Made by a program: the position numbers and the translations under genes. The notes under the pieces are model-generated. The model saw nothing but the letters and a program-made list of their open reading frames with translations. It made no database searches and was not told the DNA's origin. This document shows positions 6,494 to 15,697 of a stretch of 64,000 nt of DNA, piece by piece. Within the stretch, counting starts at the first letter, position 1. Every line of letters begins with the position of its first letter. Source of the DNA: an uncultured bacterium (GTDB lineage Bacteria; Muiribacteriota; Ozemobacteria; Ozemobacterales; Ozemobacteraceae); the NCBI GenBank assembly GCA_937949615.1, contig CALEDQ010000020.1:1-64000 (forward strand). The letters run 5' to 3'.

Positions 6494-9400
6494 TCAGGGG
6501 ACGAAATAACGGGCGTGGCGGTTGAAGAGAATGAAGCCAGATACAGAAAGCTCGGGCACCATCTGATTCAGCTCGGTCAGGCTGATACCGATTCTCTGAG
6601 TCTTCAGAATATTCATCAACTCACGCTGGGCATTGAGATCGGGGCATGCCGGGTAACCGAATGAGTAACGACAGCCTGATGGCTGTTCGCCGGTCAGCGG
6701 CAACTGCGGAAACAGCTCGCGATGAATATGTCTATGCACATGTACGGCGGCGCAGTCGGCCAGTTCGGCACCCAGGCCATGCAGCAGATGATAATCAAGA
6801 TAACGGTTCTGCGCATAGAGAGACTTTTCGGCCTGAATAATGCGGTCACCGACGGTTACAGCCCAGAGAGCAATCAGGTCATCTTCGCCTTCACTGATGA
6901 AGTCAGAGAGGCAGAGAAACGGTGCCCGGCTCTGACGCGGAAAGGCAAATTCACCAATGGTGATACCGGCTTCATCGATGATTTTGATGCGATTACCGCT
7001 GGCCCGGCAGCGGAAATAGCCATAAACAGCCTTGTTATCGAGAACCGCGTGCTGGCGGTCGAAATCAATGATCTGATTCAGAGCCGGGCGTGCCTTTGTC
7101 TCGATGAGGTTCTGATATTCAGATTCGGTCATTGAGCCTTTTTTAAAGCCCCAGCGGCCTTCGAAAAGCACTTTATGTGAAAGCAGGCTGAAAAGGTCGG
7201 TTGAGGCGATATCAAGCAGGTGGCTGTCATAAAATGGGGCTCTGGGAATCTGATGGTCAACCATGAACTGGTGACGATTCGCTTTTCCGGCGCTCTCCAC
7301 GTCGACCGAAAGATTCTGCTTCGCTTTTTTTACGGCAGCAGCCGGCACCTTTGCCCCGCTTTCGCGCGAATATTCAGCCCCATCGAGAAGACTCTGCATG
7401 ATTTTGATCGAGTCGACCGCATCGCGGGCATAAAAGACCTTGCCTCTGTACATGGGCTTGAGATCGCTTTCGACGTATTCCGGCGTCAGAGCGGCCCCAC
7501 CGAGAATTACGGCAGGCAGGAAACCTCGCCGATTAAGCTCTTCGAGGTTTTCTTTCATTATCTGGGTCGAGCGCACCAGCAGACCGCTCATGCCGATTAC
7601 CCCGGCATTGTGCTCGCGGGCAGCTTTTATCATTGCGTCGATATCGACTTTTATGCCCAGGTCAACGACACTGAAACCGTTGTTAGACAGCATGATATTG
7701 ACGAGGTTCTTGCCGATATCATGAACATCGCCGGCAACGGTGGCGAGAATCATTTTGCGGTCAGGGTCGGCCGGCTTCTTTTCCATGTGCGGTTCGAGGC
7801 AGGTTACCGTCTTTTTGACCACTTCGGCAGACTGCAGAACGAAAGGCAGCTGCAGGCGGCCGGAACCGAAATATTCGCCGACCTTTTTCATGGCCGGCAG
7901 CAGAATTTCGTTGATGATCTGTTCGGGGCGCAGTGTCTGACGCAGCTCGTCGACAAGCGGTTCGAGGCTCGAAGAATCGCCTTCGATAACTTTTTCGGCA
8001 AGCCTTTCGATCGGCGGCAGAGTGCTGAGGTCTTTTTTGAACAGGCTTTCATTGCGGTCGGCGAAGGCCTGCATATAGGCGGTCAGCTCGCTGCCATCGT
8101 TGCGGGGGTTATAGATCAGATCGAGGGCCAGCTTTTTCTCAGTTTCGGGTATGGAAAACATCGGAATAATGCGGGCCGGGTTGACAATTGCGCAGGTCAG
8201 GCCGTTTTGGACAGCTTCAGCCAGAAAAACACTGTTGAGAATCTCGCGGGCCGACTGCTTGAGCCCGAACGAAACGTTGCTGACGCCGAGAATTGTATTT
8301 GCTCTGGGCATCTGATCGCGAATCATACCGAGTGCTTTCAGGGTTTCGGCGGAAGAACTTCTCAATTCGGCATCACCACTGGCAACGGTAAAGGTCAGCG
8401 GGTCAAAGATCAGATCAGAGTCACGAAAGCCGAATTCGCGGCTGAGAATGTCTCTGATTCTTTTGGCGACCGCGAGCTTCTTTTCGGCGGTTTTCGCCAT
8501 GCCTTCCTCATCGATGGTCAGACAGATGAGGGCGGCGCCGAAGCGGCGGGCCATGTCGGCAATCGTGCGCAGACGGGCACCGCCGTCTTCGAGATTGACC
8601 GAATTGATGACGCAGCGACCGCCGTGGCTTTTGAGAGCAGCCTCGATCGCTGCCGGCGAAGTGGAATCGATGACGAGCGGCAGATTGACCTGAGTAGCGA
8701 ACATCGGCACCAGGCGCTGCATGTCGGCAACTTCGTCACGGCCGACGAAGGCAACACACAGGTCAACAAGATGCGCCCCACCGCGGGCCTGTTCGCGACC
8801 CATTGCGGTCATGCCGGCAAAATCTTCGGCTTCGAGCAGGTCACGGAACTGCCGGGCACCGTTGGCATTGGTGCGTTCACCGATCAGGGCCGGAGCCGGA
8901 TTCTGGCGCAGAGAAACGCCAGAAAAAAGGCTGGCCGCCATCGCCTGTTTTTTAACCTGCCTTGGTGCAGGTTTGAGACTGCTGACCTGTCTGACGACTT
9001 CGGCAAGGTGCTCTGGTCTTGTACCACAGCAACCGCCAATTACATTCACCCCATATTCACTGACAAAACGTTTGTGAAAAGAGGCGAACTCTTCAGGTGT
9101 CATGCGGTAAAACGGCTTGCCATCGACGTTTTCGGGCAGACCGGCATTTGGCATAACGCCGACGGCGCGGGGCCAGTATTCGGCGAGGTGCGCCACATGC
9201 CGCACCATTTCGAGGGGGCCGGTGGCGCAGTTGATGCTGAGAACATCGATAAAATCATAGGGTTCGAGAGCGGCTGTAATGGCGCTGATATCGCTGCCGA
9301 CCAGCATGTTTCCTGATGGTTCAAGAGTGACCGAAACCACTACCGGGCAGCGTGAACCACGTGCTTTGAAAAGAGATTCGGCCGCATAGAGCGCGCACTT

Positions 9401-9919
9401 GATCTGCAGCAGATCCTGGCAGGTTTCAATCTGAAAGATATCGACGCCGGCATCGAGCAGAGCGCTCATCTGTTCGTTGTAGGCGGCCGCCATGTCAGCA
9501 AAACTGATGTTGCCGAGAGAAGGCAGCATCGAGGTCGGCCCGATCGAACCGGCAATCAGGGGGTGATAGGCGGTCGGCACCGCATCGATGGCTTCGCGCG
9601 CCATTTCGACGGCCCGCCGGTTGATTTCGGCAACGCGGTCTTCGAGCTGGTATTCTTTCAGAGTTATGCGGGTCGCACCGAAGGTATTGGTCTCGATAAC
9701 CTGACAGCCGGCGGCAAGAAAGGCCTTGTGAACTTTAATAACCGCTTCGGGGCAGAAAAGATTCAAAGCTTCGCTGCAGCCTTCGCGGCCGCCATAATTT
9801 TCGGGTTTGAGCCCCTGCACCTGCAGATTGGTGCCCATGGCACCATCATAAATCAGTACACCCTGCTGCAGCAGATTTTTGAATTCCTCAACGGTAACTG
9901 GTTTCATCAGGTTCTCCAT
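6494..9919 (-). CDS. metH: Cobalamin-dependent methionine synthase
   Basis: 1141 aa, full-length MetH. It transfers methyl from 5-methyl-THF to homocysteine through cobalamin. Domains in order: homocysteine/zinc barrel (about 1-315; zinc cysteines C231, C297, C298 in GGCCGTRPEH), pterin-binding barrel (about 340-600), cobalamin cap and B12 domain (about 640-845) with DVHDIG at 731-736 giving the lower axial His733, and the SAM-binding activation domain (about 870-1141) with the conserved YSFGYPACPD motif. Presence of the activation domain means no separate reactivase is needed. The ATG at 9919 overlaps the stop of the upstream methyltransferase-MTHFR gene in TGATG. The alternative Met-5 at 9907 has a better-placed GGAG. 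Translational coupling with the upstream gene is likely. Confidence 0.97.
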   Translation of the reverse strand: MENLMKPVTVEEFKNLLQQGVLIYDGAMGTNLQVQGLKPENYGGREGCSEALNLFCPEAVIKVHKAFLAAGCQVIETNTFGATRITLKEYQLEDRVAEINRRAVEMAREAIDAVPTAYHPLIAGSIGPTSMLPSLGNISFADMAAAYNEQMSALLDAGVDIFQIETCQDLLQIKCALYAAESLFKARGSRCPVVVSVTLEPSGNMLVGSDISAITAALEPYDFIDVLSINCATGPLEMVRHVAHLAEYWPRAVGVMPNAGLPENVDGKPFYRMTPEEFASFHKRFVSEYGVNVIGGCCGTRPEHLAEVVRQVSSLKPAPRQVKKQAMAASLFSGVSLRQNPAPALIGERTNANGARQFRDLLEAEDFAGMTAMGREQARGGAHLVDLCVAFVGRDEVADMQRLVPMFATQVNLPLVIDSTSPAAIEAALKSHGGRCVINSVNLEDGGARLRTIADMARRFGAALICLTIDEEGMAKTAEKKLAVAKRIRDILSREFGFRDSDLIFDPLTFTVASGDAELRSSSAETLKALGMIRDQMPRANTILGVSNVSFGLKQSAREILNSVFLAEAVQNGLTCAIVNPARIIPMFSIPETEKKLALDLIYNPRNDGSELTAYMQAFADRNESLFKKDLSTLPPIERLAEKVIEGDSSSLEPLVDELRQTLRPEQIINEILLPAMKKVGEYFGSGRLQLPFVLQSAEVVKKTVTCLEPHMEKKPADPDRKMILATVAGDVHDIGKNLVNIMLSNNGFSVVDLGIKVDIDAMIKAAREHNAGVIGMSGLLVRSTQIMKENLEELNRRGFLPAVILGGAALTPEYVESDLKPMYRGKVFYARDAVDSIKIMQSLLDGAEYSRESGAKVPAAAVKKAKQNLSVDVESAGKANRHQFMVDHQIPRAPFYDSHLLDIASTDLFSLLSHKVLFEGRWGFKKGSMTESEYQNLIETKARPALNQIIDFDRQHAVLDNKAVYGYFRCRASGNRIKIIDEAGITIGEFAFPRQSRAPFLCLSDFISEGEDDLIALWAVTVGDRIIQAEKSLYAQNRYLDYHLLHGLGAELADCAAVHVHRHIHRELFPQLPLTGEQPSGCRYSFGYPACPDLNAQRELMNILKTQRIGISLTELNQMVPELSVSGFILFNRHARYFVP

Positions 9920-11760
9920 CAGCGGTTCAAGACTTCGATAACTTTGAGAACACTTTCGACACGGCCAAGGGGCACACTTACCTGCACCCCGTCGACCATC
10001 GGGCGCACCCTTTCGAGAGCTTCACGGGCAATGAGAATGCCTTCTTCGCGCTGCGCCTCGACACTGCCCGCCTTGCGCAGACGGTTCATAAGGTTTTCAG
10101 GAACAGAAGCGCCGGGCACTTCGTTATTCATGAATTCTGCGTTTTTCAGACTGACCAGCGGCCAGATACCGGCAAAAATCGGAATGCGCACATGGCTGAT
10201 GCGCTCAAGAAATCTTTCAAGCAGGTCGGTATCGAAAACCGGCTGGGTAATGGCATATTCAGCTCCGGCATCAACTTTCCATTCAAAGCGGCTGACTTCG
10301 AGATCGAGATCGATAGCGCCGGGGTTGGCGCCAACACCGCAGACAAACCCGGTGGGTTTGCCAATCGGGTTGTTACCAAGATCACGCCCATGGTTCAGGC
10401 GGTGAATTACGTTGACCAGGCCGATCGAATCGATATCGAAAACGGCGGTCGCCTGCGGGTAATTGCCGACTTTCGGCGGGTCGCCTGTGATGGCGAGAAT
10501 ATTGCGCAGCCCGAGAGCATAGGCACCGAGCAGGTCAGACTGAATACCGAGAATATTGCGGTCGCGGCAGCAGTAATGCAGAATGGTCTCGATACCGACA
10601 TTCTGTTCGATCAGCATGGCCATGGCCAGAGGGCTCAGACGGGCCGAAGCGCGCGGGCCATCAGGAATATTGATGGCATCGATACCGGCATCCTTGAGCT
10701 GACGGGCGCGCTGAATCACCGATTCGGCTTCGCAGCCCTTCGGGGGCGTCAGTTCGGCGGTAACGATAAATTTTTTGGCGGCGAGTTTTGCGCCAAGCGC
10801 CGATTTGTTCTCGATCTCGACGATTTCGATGTTTTCGGCGGCATCATCTTTCTTTTTCAGTTCCTGGAAGATTTCTTTTTTGCCACCGGGAGCAAGCGAT
10901 CTGGCAGCATTGGCAACCCACTTGATGTGCTCTGGGGTAGTACCGCAGCAGCCGCCCACGATGCGTACGCCAAGCTGAATGAAGCGGCGGGCGTATTCCC
11001 CGAAGTATTCGGGATTGCAGAGATAGATCATGCGGCCATCGACGACCTTGGGAAGACCGGCGTTCGGCTGCGCGATCAGATGCAGCGTGGTCAGGGCGCG
11101 CATTTTTTCCATGGCATCGAACATGGTCTTCGGGCCAACCGAGCAGTTGAGGCCAATTACGTCGGCGCCCCACATTTCGAGTTTCGGAGTGAAAACGTCG
11201 ACTGAGGTGCCGTAAAGAGCGTTACCGTCTTCGTTGATGGTCATCGAAGCGATGATCGGCTTGTCGGTCAGCTTGCGAATCGCGATGATGGCCTGATGAA
11301 TTTCGTTGAGGTCGTAGAAGGTTTCGAGAATGAAAAGGTCGACACCGCCGGCGAGCAGGCCTTTTGCCTGTTCGGAAAAGGCGGCTTCGGCTTCTTCGAC
11401 CGAAGTTTTGCCCCAGGGTTCGAGTCTGATGCCGAGCGGCCCGATCGAGCCGGCAACCCAGGCCTTGTCGCCAGCCACTTCTCGGGCTAGCTTGGCGGCC
11501 TGAAAATTGATGACTTCGAGTTTGTCGGCCAATCCGTGCGGTGCGAGCTTGAAGCGGTTGGCGCCGAATGAGTTGGTTTCGAGAACCATGGCACCGGCGG
11601 CGAGATATTCGCGGTGGACTTCCTGGATGAGGGTGGGCTGTGAAAGGTTCAGCTCGTCATAGACACGGTTGATATAGACGCCTTTTTCGTAGAGGCGGGT
11701 GCCCATGGCGCCATCGAAAACTACAATGTTGCGGTCGACGTATTCTCTGAAATCCTGCAA
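9919..11760 (-). CDS. Bifunctional homocysteine S-methyltransferase / methylenetetrahydrofolate reductase
   Basis: About 613 aa. The N-terminal half (to about 295) is a homocysteine-binding barrel with zinc cysteines in IGLNCSVGP and GGCCGTTPEH. The C-terminal half (from about 330: FIVTAELTPPKGCEAES, NIPDGPRASARL, CRDRNILGIQSDLLGA, ITGDPP, ITQPVFDTD) is a MetF-type FAD-dependent reductase making 5-methyl-THF. The fusion matches Bacillus YitJ-type proteins. I place the start at the TTG at 11760. AGGAG lies 9 bases upstream, the protein then begins like its family (QDFREY...FDGAMGT), and the upstream TTG at 11796 lies inside the -10 box of the promoter. It feeds the downstream metH directly with methyl-THF. 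Confidence 0.9.
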   Translation of the reverse strand: MQDFREYVDRNIVVFDGAMGTRLYEKGVYINRVYDELNLSQPTLIQEVHREYLAAGAMVLETNSFGANRFKLAPHGLADKLEVINFQAAKLAREVAGDKAWVAGSIGPLGIRLEPWGKTSVEEAEAAFSEQAKGLLAGGVDLFILETFYDLNEIHQAIIAIRKLTDKPIIASMTINEDGNALYGTSVDVFTPKLEMWGADVIGLNCSVGPKTMFDAMEKMRALTTLHLIAQPNAGLPKVVDGRMIYLCNPEYFGEYARRFIQLGVRIVGGCCGTTPEHIKWVANAARSLAPGGKKEIFQELKKKDDAAENIEIVEIENKSALGAKLAAKKFIVTAELTPPKGCEAESVIQRARQLKDAGIDAINIPDGPRASARLSPLAMAMLIEQNVGIETILHYCCRDRNILGIQSDLLGAYALGLRNILAITGDPPKVGNYPQATAVFDIDSIGLVNVIHRLNHGRDLGNNPIGKPTGFVCGVGANPGAIDLDLEVSRFEWKVDAGAEYAITQPVFDTDLLERFLERISHVRIPIFAGIWPLVSLKNAEFMNNEVPGASVPENLMNRLRKAGSVEAQREEGILIAREALERVRPMVDGVQVSVPLGRVESVLKVIEVLNR

Positions 11761-11795
11761 TTCGGGTAACTCCTGCGCGGTCAAATTCGGGCACA

Positions 11796-11824
11796 ATAAT
11801 GCGGCATTTAGAGACCGGTGTCAA
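11796..11824 (-). promoter_or_regulatory. Promoter of the methionine/one-carbon operon
   Basis: On the minus strand TTGACA (11824-11819), a 17-base spacer and CATTAT (11801-11796) form a near-consensus sigma-70 promoter. The expected transcript start near 11789 gives a leader of about 29 bases to the TTG at 11760. That is too short for a SAM or cobalamin riboswitch. Confidence 0.7.
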
Positions 11825-11845
11825 TACTCCGGCAAAAATAAAAAC

Positions 11846-11873
11846 GGCCCGAAAAGCAGGCGCTTTCCGGGCC
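11846..11873 (-). terminator. Terminator of the subtilase gene
   Basis: GGCCCG (11846-11851) pairs with CGGGCC (11868-11873), with partial pairing of the inner AGC/GCT. Minus-strand T-rich sequence follows, 13 bases after the protease stop codon. A plus-strand T-run is also present. Confidence 0.75.
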
Positions 11874-11886
11874 ATTTTTTAATCGA

Positions 11887-13413
11887 TTATTTGTGCAGTT
11901 CGCGGGCAGTTCTGGCTGCAGATGCATCTTTCAGCAGTCTGGCAGAAGCTTCACCGCCATTCTGAGCGACAGTAATCGCCAACGATCTGAACTGACCTTC
12001 GTCAAGAGAGCAGGTGCGTTCAACGATCGATCTGGCAAGGGGTTCAGCCAGAGGTGATACGGCCTGAACACCGATAAGAGCGCGTTCAGCTTTGATGGCA
12101 GATTCATAGGCCTCGAAAGCTCTTGCCAGGTTTGAATTGGCGAGAATTTTTTCGACGACTTTATAGGAATCGACCAGGCCAGAACCGAATTTGCCGTCTT
12201 TGCCGGGAGCGCCGAGGTCTTTGGCGGTTTCTTCGGCAAACAGGCGAACCTGTTCGATGGTGAGGGTCGGATCAGCCTGATACATCAGAGCCGCAACGCC
12301 GGCCATGTGCGGACAGGCCATCGAGGTGCCGCTGTTGCTCACCAGACCGCCACCAATGGCGCATGAGATGATCTGATCGCCGGGGGCGGCGATATCTGGT
12401 TTCATCAGGGGAGTGCCATCCCAGGCGACGGGGCCCTGACTGCTGAAATAGGCGAGAGTGTCGGTTTTGGTGGTAGCAGCTACAGCCCATGAATGCGGGA
12501 AAGCAGCCGGAGTTCCGACTTTGCCGCCCCACATGCCGTTATTACCGGCAGCGAATACCGGAAGGATGCCGGCATTTACCCAGTTTTCCACGGCAACCCA
12601 GAAGGTTTTGTCGACTGAGTCGTTTGAGCCCCATGAGTTGTTGATAAGCTTCGGGCCATCGTTGGTTTCGGGAATTCCATCGGGATCGAGTATCCACTGC
12701 ATGGCAGCCAGAAGGATGTCCTGAGTGGTACCGCCCTTGGAATCGAAAACTCTGCCGACGATCAGGCGGGCACCAGGAGCAACGCCGACGCCGTTAGAAC
12801 CGGCTACCGAACCGCAGACGTGGGTGCCGTGGCCCTGGCCATCAGTCGGTTCGACTGCTGCTTCGGGGGTAAAATCCTTGAACGCGAGAATTTTGCCGGT
12901 GAAAGCGGGGTGTTTGCCATCGATACCGGTATCGAGAACGCCTGCAATTACGCCGGCGCCATCGATTTTGAACTGCTGCCATACTTCGGGAGCGCGAACT
13001 TTCTGAACGCCCCACTGAATAACGGCTGGGTTATTGTCTACGGCTTGTTTTTTAATATCTTTATCGATAAAGATTTTATATTCAGATTTGGTGACTTCGG
13101 CCACGTTCGGCATGGCGGCAATCTTTTTGATTTCAGCCGCAGAAGCGTTGACAGCAAAAGCATTGGCGATCCAGAGGGGGGTAATTCTGGCGTTTTTATA
13201 AGATTTAACAACCTTGTTGAGGCCGCTCATATTCTTGCGCAAACTTTGCTGCAGATGCGAAATTACTTCATCGCGGGCGGGATTTTTGCTTTTCATGGCT
13301 TCCTGTTCGAAGCGCACGATATATCTTGAGGTATCTTCGGCGGCAACGGCCGGGTTACCTGAACCGAGGGCGGCAGCAAGAGCAAAACCAAGAACGGCAA
13401 GACCTTTTCTCAT
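11887..13413 (-). CDS. Secreted subtilisin-like serine protease (S8) with I9 propeptide
   Basis: 508 aa preproprotease. A signal peptide covers residues 1-25 (ends AVAAED). An inhibitor-I9-type propeptide follows (RYIVRFEQEAM..., about 28-118). The subtilase domain has the catalytic Asp161 (VLDTGID), His195 (GHGTH), oxyanion Asn291 (AAGNNG) and Ser364 (GTSMACPH). The C-terminal ~100 residues after the catalytic domain are helical and not a known module. GGAG 11 bases before the ATG supports the start. It is a single-gene unit with its own terminator. The likely role is extracellular or periplasmic protein degradation. Two extra Cys (C200, C351) near the active-site segments could form a disulfide; this is inference. 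Confidence 0.93.
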   Translation of the reverse strand: MRKGLAVLGFALAAALGSGNPAVAAEDTSRYIVRFEQEAMKSKNPARDEVISHLQQSLRKNMSGLNKVVKSYKNARITPLWIANAFAVNASAAEIKKIAAMPNVAEVTKSEYKIFIDKDIKKQAVDNNPAVIQWGVQKVRAPEVWQQFKIDGAGVIAGVLDTGIDGKHPAFTGKILAFKDFTPEAAVEPTDGQGHGTHVCGSVAGSNGVGVAPGARLIVGRVFDSKGGTTQDILLAAMQWILDPDGIPETNDGPKLINNSWGSNDSVDKTFWVAVENWVNAGILPVFAAGNNGMWGGKVGTPAAFPHSWAVAATTKTDTLAYFSSQGPVAWDGTPLMKPDIAAPGDQIISCAIGGGLVSNSGTSMACPHMAGVAALMYQADPTLTIEQVRLFAEETAKDLGAPGKDGKFGSGLVDSYKVVEKILANSNLARAFEAYESAIKAERALIGVQAVSPLAEPLARSIVERTCSLDEGQFRSLAITVAQNGGEASARLLKDASAARTARELHK

Positions 13414-13446
13414 ACTCTTATGTACTCCTTATGAGGCAATTATTTA

Positions 13447-13476
13447 ATCTTACCATTATTTAAAGCCATACCACAA
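13447..13476 (-). promoter_or_regulatory. Candidate promoter of the subtilase gene
   Basis: Minus strand: TTGTGG (13476-13471), 18-base spacer, TAAGAT (13452-13447), about 34 bases before the ATG. It is a moderate match to sigma-70 boxes. Confidence 0.35.
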
Positions 13477-13521
13477 CAGAACGATCAAAATTTCATGACC
13501 AATCGTAAATCTTCTTTCTGT

Positions 13522-13575
13522 CTCAGTATTTCTGAGGTCTGACGCGAAGTCTGGCAGTATTTTTTCACGCCAGAC
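13522..13575. other. Two inverted repeats between divergent protease and CODH promoters
   Basis: CTCAG/CTGAG (13522-13536) and GTCTGGC/GCCAGAC (13549-13555 with 13569-13575) lie in the ~397-base divergent gap 13414-13810. They are too far from either start to be a simple operator. The rest of the gap up to 13685 shows no gene. Confidence 0.35.
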
Positions 13576-13685
13576 AAGCCGAAAGTCCCGGGCAAGTTTT
13601 TTGCCGGAGTTTCTGGCAATGATCGAACAAATGCTGATCTGAAACGATTTTTACGAAACCGGACTGCCAGATATAAAAACAGGCT

Positions 13686-13724
13686 TTGACAATTCAAAGA
13701 TTAATTGATATTATTTTCATATCA
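13686..13724 (+). promoter_or_regulatory. CO dehydrogenase operon promoter with overlapping palindrome
   Basis: TTGACA (13686-13691), exactly 17 bases, then TATTAT (13709-13714): nearly perfect sigma-70 boxes. A perfect inverted repeat TGATAT/ATATCA with a 7-base spacer (13706-13711 with 13719-13724) covers the -10 box and start region, where a repressor would block transcription. The leader to cooS is about 90 bases. Confidence 0.7.
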
Positions 13725-13810
13725 TTTTAGACTCAGCCCTCAAAACCAAACCGGGCTGCAGACTCAGTGCGAAAAATCAAACTGGCAGATTTTCAAGGAG
13801 CTTAACAATA

Positions 13811-15697
13811 ATGGCAAGATGTGCAAGTGCAGACAGCTGTTTTTCCAGCTTTCTCGAACGAAAAAGTGATATAAACACAGCATTGAACCGCATGGAAGAA
13901 CAGCGACTCAAATGCGGCTACGGAGAAATGGGAGTCTGTTGTCGACTTTGTTCAAACGGACCCTGCCGCATCACCCCTGACAGCCCGAAAGGCGTTTGCG
14001 GTGCGAATGCAGATTCTATCGTTGCCAGGAATTTTCTCAGGGCAGTCGCAGCGGGTTCAGCCTGTTATCTGCATGTGGCTGAATCAACGGCCAGCCGTCT
14101 GAAGTCTATCGCCGAAGGCAGATCTCCCCTGCCCCTGCGTTCCGAAGCTTCAGTCGTGAGTCTCGCGAAAAAACTGGGAATTTCTGGCGACAGCGTCAAT
14201 GCAAAAGCGGCCGGAATCGCCGAAGCGGTTCTGAAAGATCTTTATCAGCCACGCAATCAGAAAATGCAGCTGGTTGAGAATCTTGCAATCGGCCAACGCA
14301 CCGATTTATGGAAAAAGCTCGGGATTTATCCGGGCGGGGCGAAATCAGAAGTATTCGACGCAATCATAAAAACCAGCACCAATCTGAATACCGACCCGGT
14401 CGATCAGTTGATGCACTGTCTGAACCTCGGAATCAGCACCGGGCTTTATGGTCTGACCCTTACCAATCTGATGAACGATGTCATAATGGGTGAGCCTGAG
14501 ATCAGAATAGCCAGCACCGGCTTCAAGGTTGCCAATCCTGATTACGTTAACATTGCGGTTTCAGGGCACAGCCACTCGGTTTTTGCCGGTCTGATCAACC
14601 TTCTTGAGTCTGACAAAGGTCAGAAAATTGGCATCGAGGCCGGCGCAAAGGGAATACGAATCGTCGGCCTCACCTGCGTAGGTCAGGATATGCAGCTGCG
14701 GGCGGCTGCCGCTGGTGCTGAAAGCGTTTTTTCAGGTCAGGCAGGCAACAACTTCACTCAGGAAGGCCTTTTGGCCACTGGTGCCATTGATATGGTCGTG
14801 AGTGAGTTCAACTGCACTTTTTCTGGAATAGAGCCAATCGCAGAGCGTTTCAAAATCAAGCTTGTCTGCCTCGATGATGTCTGCAAACAGTCATCTGCTG
14901 AGCTGATCAAGGACGAACACGGCAATGAAGCCGCCCTGGCCGAACAGCTCTGCCGAATGGCTGCCAATCAGTATAAAATGAGGCGACCCAACGTTCAGAT
15001 AGATATTCCCGAGCATGGTTATGATGATGTGGTGACCGGGGTCAGCGAAAATTCGCTGATCAGGCTTCTTGGCGGCACACTTCAGCCAGTCATGGATCTG
15101 TTGAAAAATGGCACGATAAAAGGGATTGCCGGCGTTCTTGGCTGTTCGAATCTTGCAGCGGGCGGGCATGATGTCACGACCGTCAAACTGACTGAAGAAC
15201 TGATCAAACGCGACATTCTCGTTCTCTCTGCCGGGTGCACGACCGGCGGTCTGACAAATGTCGGTCTCTGCTCATGTTCAGCCAGTGCAAAAGCCGGCCC
15301 CGGACTGAAAGCGGTCTGCGAGAAGCTGAATATTCCGCCGGTTCTAAATTTTGGCCCATGTCTGGCAATCGGCCGCATCGAGCTGGTGGTAACCGAACTG
15401 GCAAAAGCGATGAATCTTGATATTCCCCAGCTGCCTGTGGCGATCTCAGCCCCACAGTGGCTCGAAGAACAGGCGCTCGCCGACGGCTGCTTTGGCCTGG
15501 CGCTTGGTCTGACCCTTCATCTGGCCCAGGCTCCGGCGGTAACCGGTTCGCCAATGATCTGTGACCTTTTAACCAGCAAGCTGACCGCTATCACCGGCGG
15601 CAGGCTGATTATCGAGCCCGATGCAGAAAAAGCCGCACAGATGATGGCCGATGCCATAGCAGAAAAGCTTGCCAGACTGGCTGGAGGCAGGGCGTGA
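13811..15697 (+). CDS. cooS: Anaerobic carbon monoxide dehydrogenase catalytic subunit
   Basis: 628 aa, the normal length of monofunctional Ni-Fe CODH. It oxidises CO to CO2. Cluster ligands are all visible. The bridging D-cluster has C35 and C43. The B-cluster has C44, C47, C52 and C63. C-cluster ligands are His in SGHSHSVF, and Cys in LTCVGQDM, EFNCTFSG, LGCSNLAA, SAGCTTGG and FGPCLAIG. AGGAG stands 11 bases before the ATG. It is followed with overlap by a four-cluster ferredoxin and an NAD(P)H oxidoreductase. No acetyl-CoA synthase subunits, cooC or energy-converting hydrogenase genes are in the window. The role is therefore more likely CO oxidation feeding NAD(P)+ reduction, or CO detoxification, than acetogenesis. 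Nickel-insertion genes must lie elsewhere. Confidence 0.97.
   Translation: MARCASADSCFSSFLERKSDINTALNRMEEQRLKCGYGEMGVCCRLCSNGPCRITPDSPKGVCGANADSIVARNFLRAVAAGSACYLHVAESTASRLKSIAEGRSPLPLRSEASVVSLAKKLGISGDSVNAKAAGIAEAVLKDLYQPRNQKMQLVENLAIGQRTDLWKKLGIYPGGAKSEVFDAIIKTSTNLNTDPVDQLMHCLNLGISTGLYGLTLTNLMNDVIMGEPEIRIASTGFKVANPDYVNIAVSGHSHSVFAGLINLLESDKGQKIGIEAGAKGIRIVGLTCVGQDMQLRAAAAGAESVFSGQAGNNFTQEGLLATGAIDMVVSEFNCTFSGIEPIAERFKIKLVCLDDVCKQSSAELIKDEHGNEAALAEQLCRMAANQYKMRRPNVQIDIPEHGYDDVVTGVSENSLIRLLGGTLQPVMDLLKNGTIKGIAGVLGCSNLAAGGHDVTTVKLTEELIKRDILVLSAGCTTGGLTNVGLCSCSASAKAGPGLKAVCEKLNIPPVLNFGPCLAIGRIELVVTELAKAMNLDIPQLPVAISAPQWLEEQALADGCFGLALGLTLHLAQAPAVTGSPMICDLLTSKLTAITGGRLIIEPDAEKAAQMMADAIAEKLARLAGGRA

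Noticed and set aside
7220..9316. A long open frame on the plus strand opposite metH (698 codons)
   Set aside because: It is antisense to the complete, motif-confirmed methionine synthase and has the repetitive composition typical of mirrored GC-rich codons. No ribosome site or family signature.
10192..11205. Plus-strand open frame opposite the methyltransferase-MTHFR gene
   Set aside because: Shadow of a gene with clear domain motifs; no recognisable protein features.
11789..11880. SAM or cobalamin riboswitch before the methionine operon
   Set aside because: The leader between the promoter and the start is only about 29 bases, and the hairpin further upstream is the terminator of the subtilase gene.
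13685..13698. TTTGA-CAAT-TCAAA as an FNR/HcpR-type box before cooS
   Set aside because: The half-sites are 4 bases apart instead of the 6 of FNR or HcpR sites, and the element coincides with the -35 hexamer. The TGATAT-N7-ATATCA repeat is a better operator candidate.
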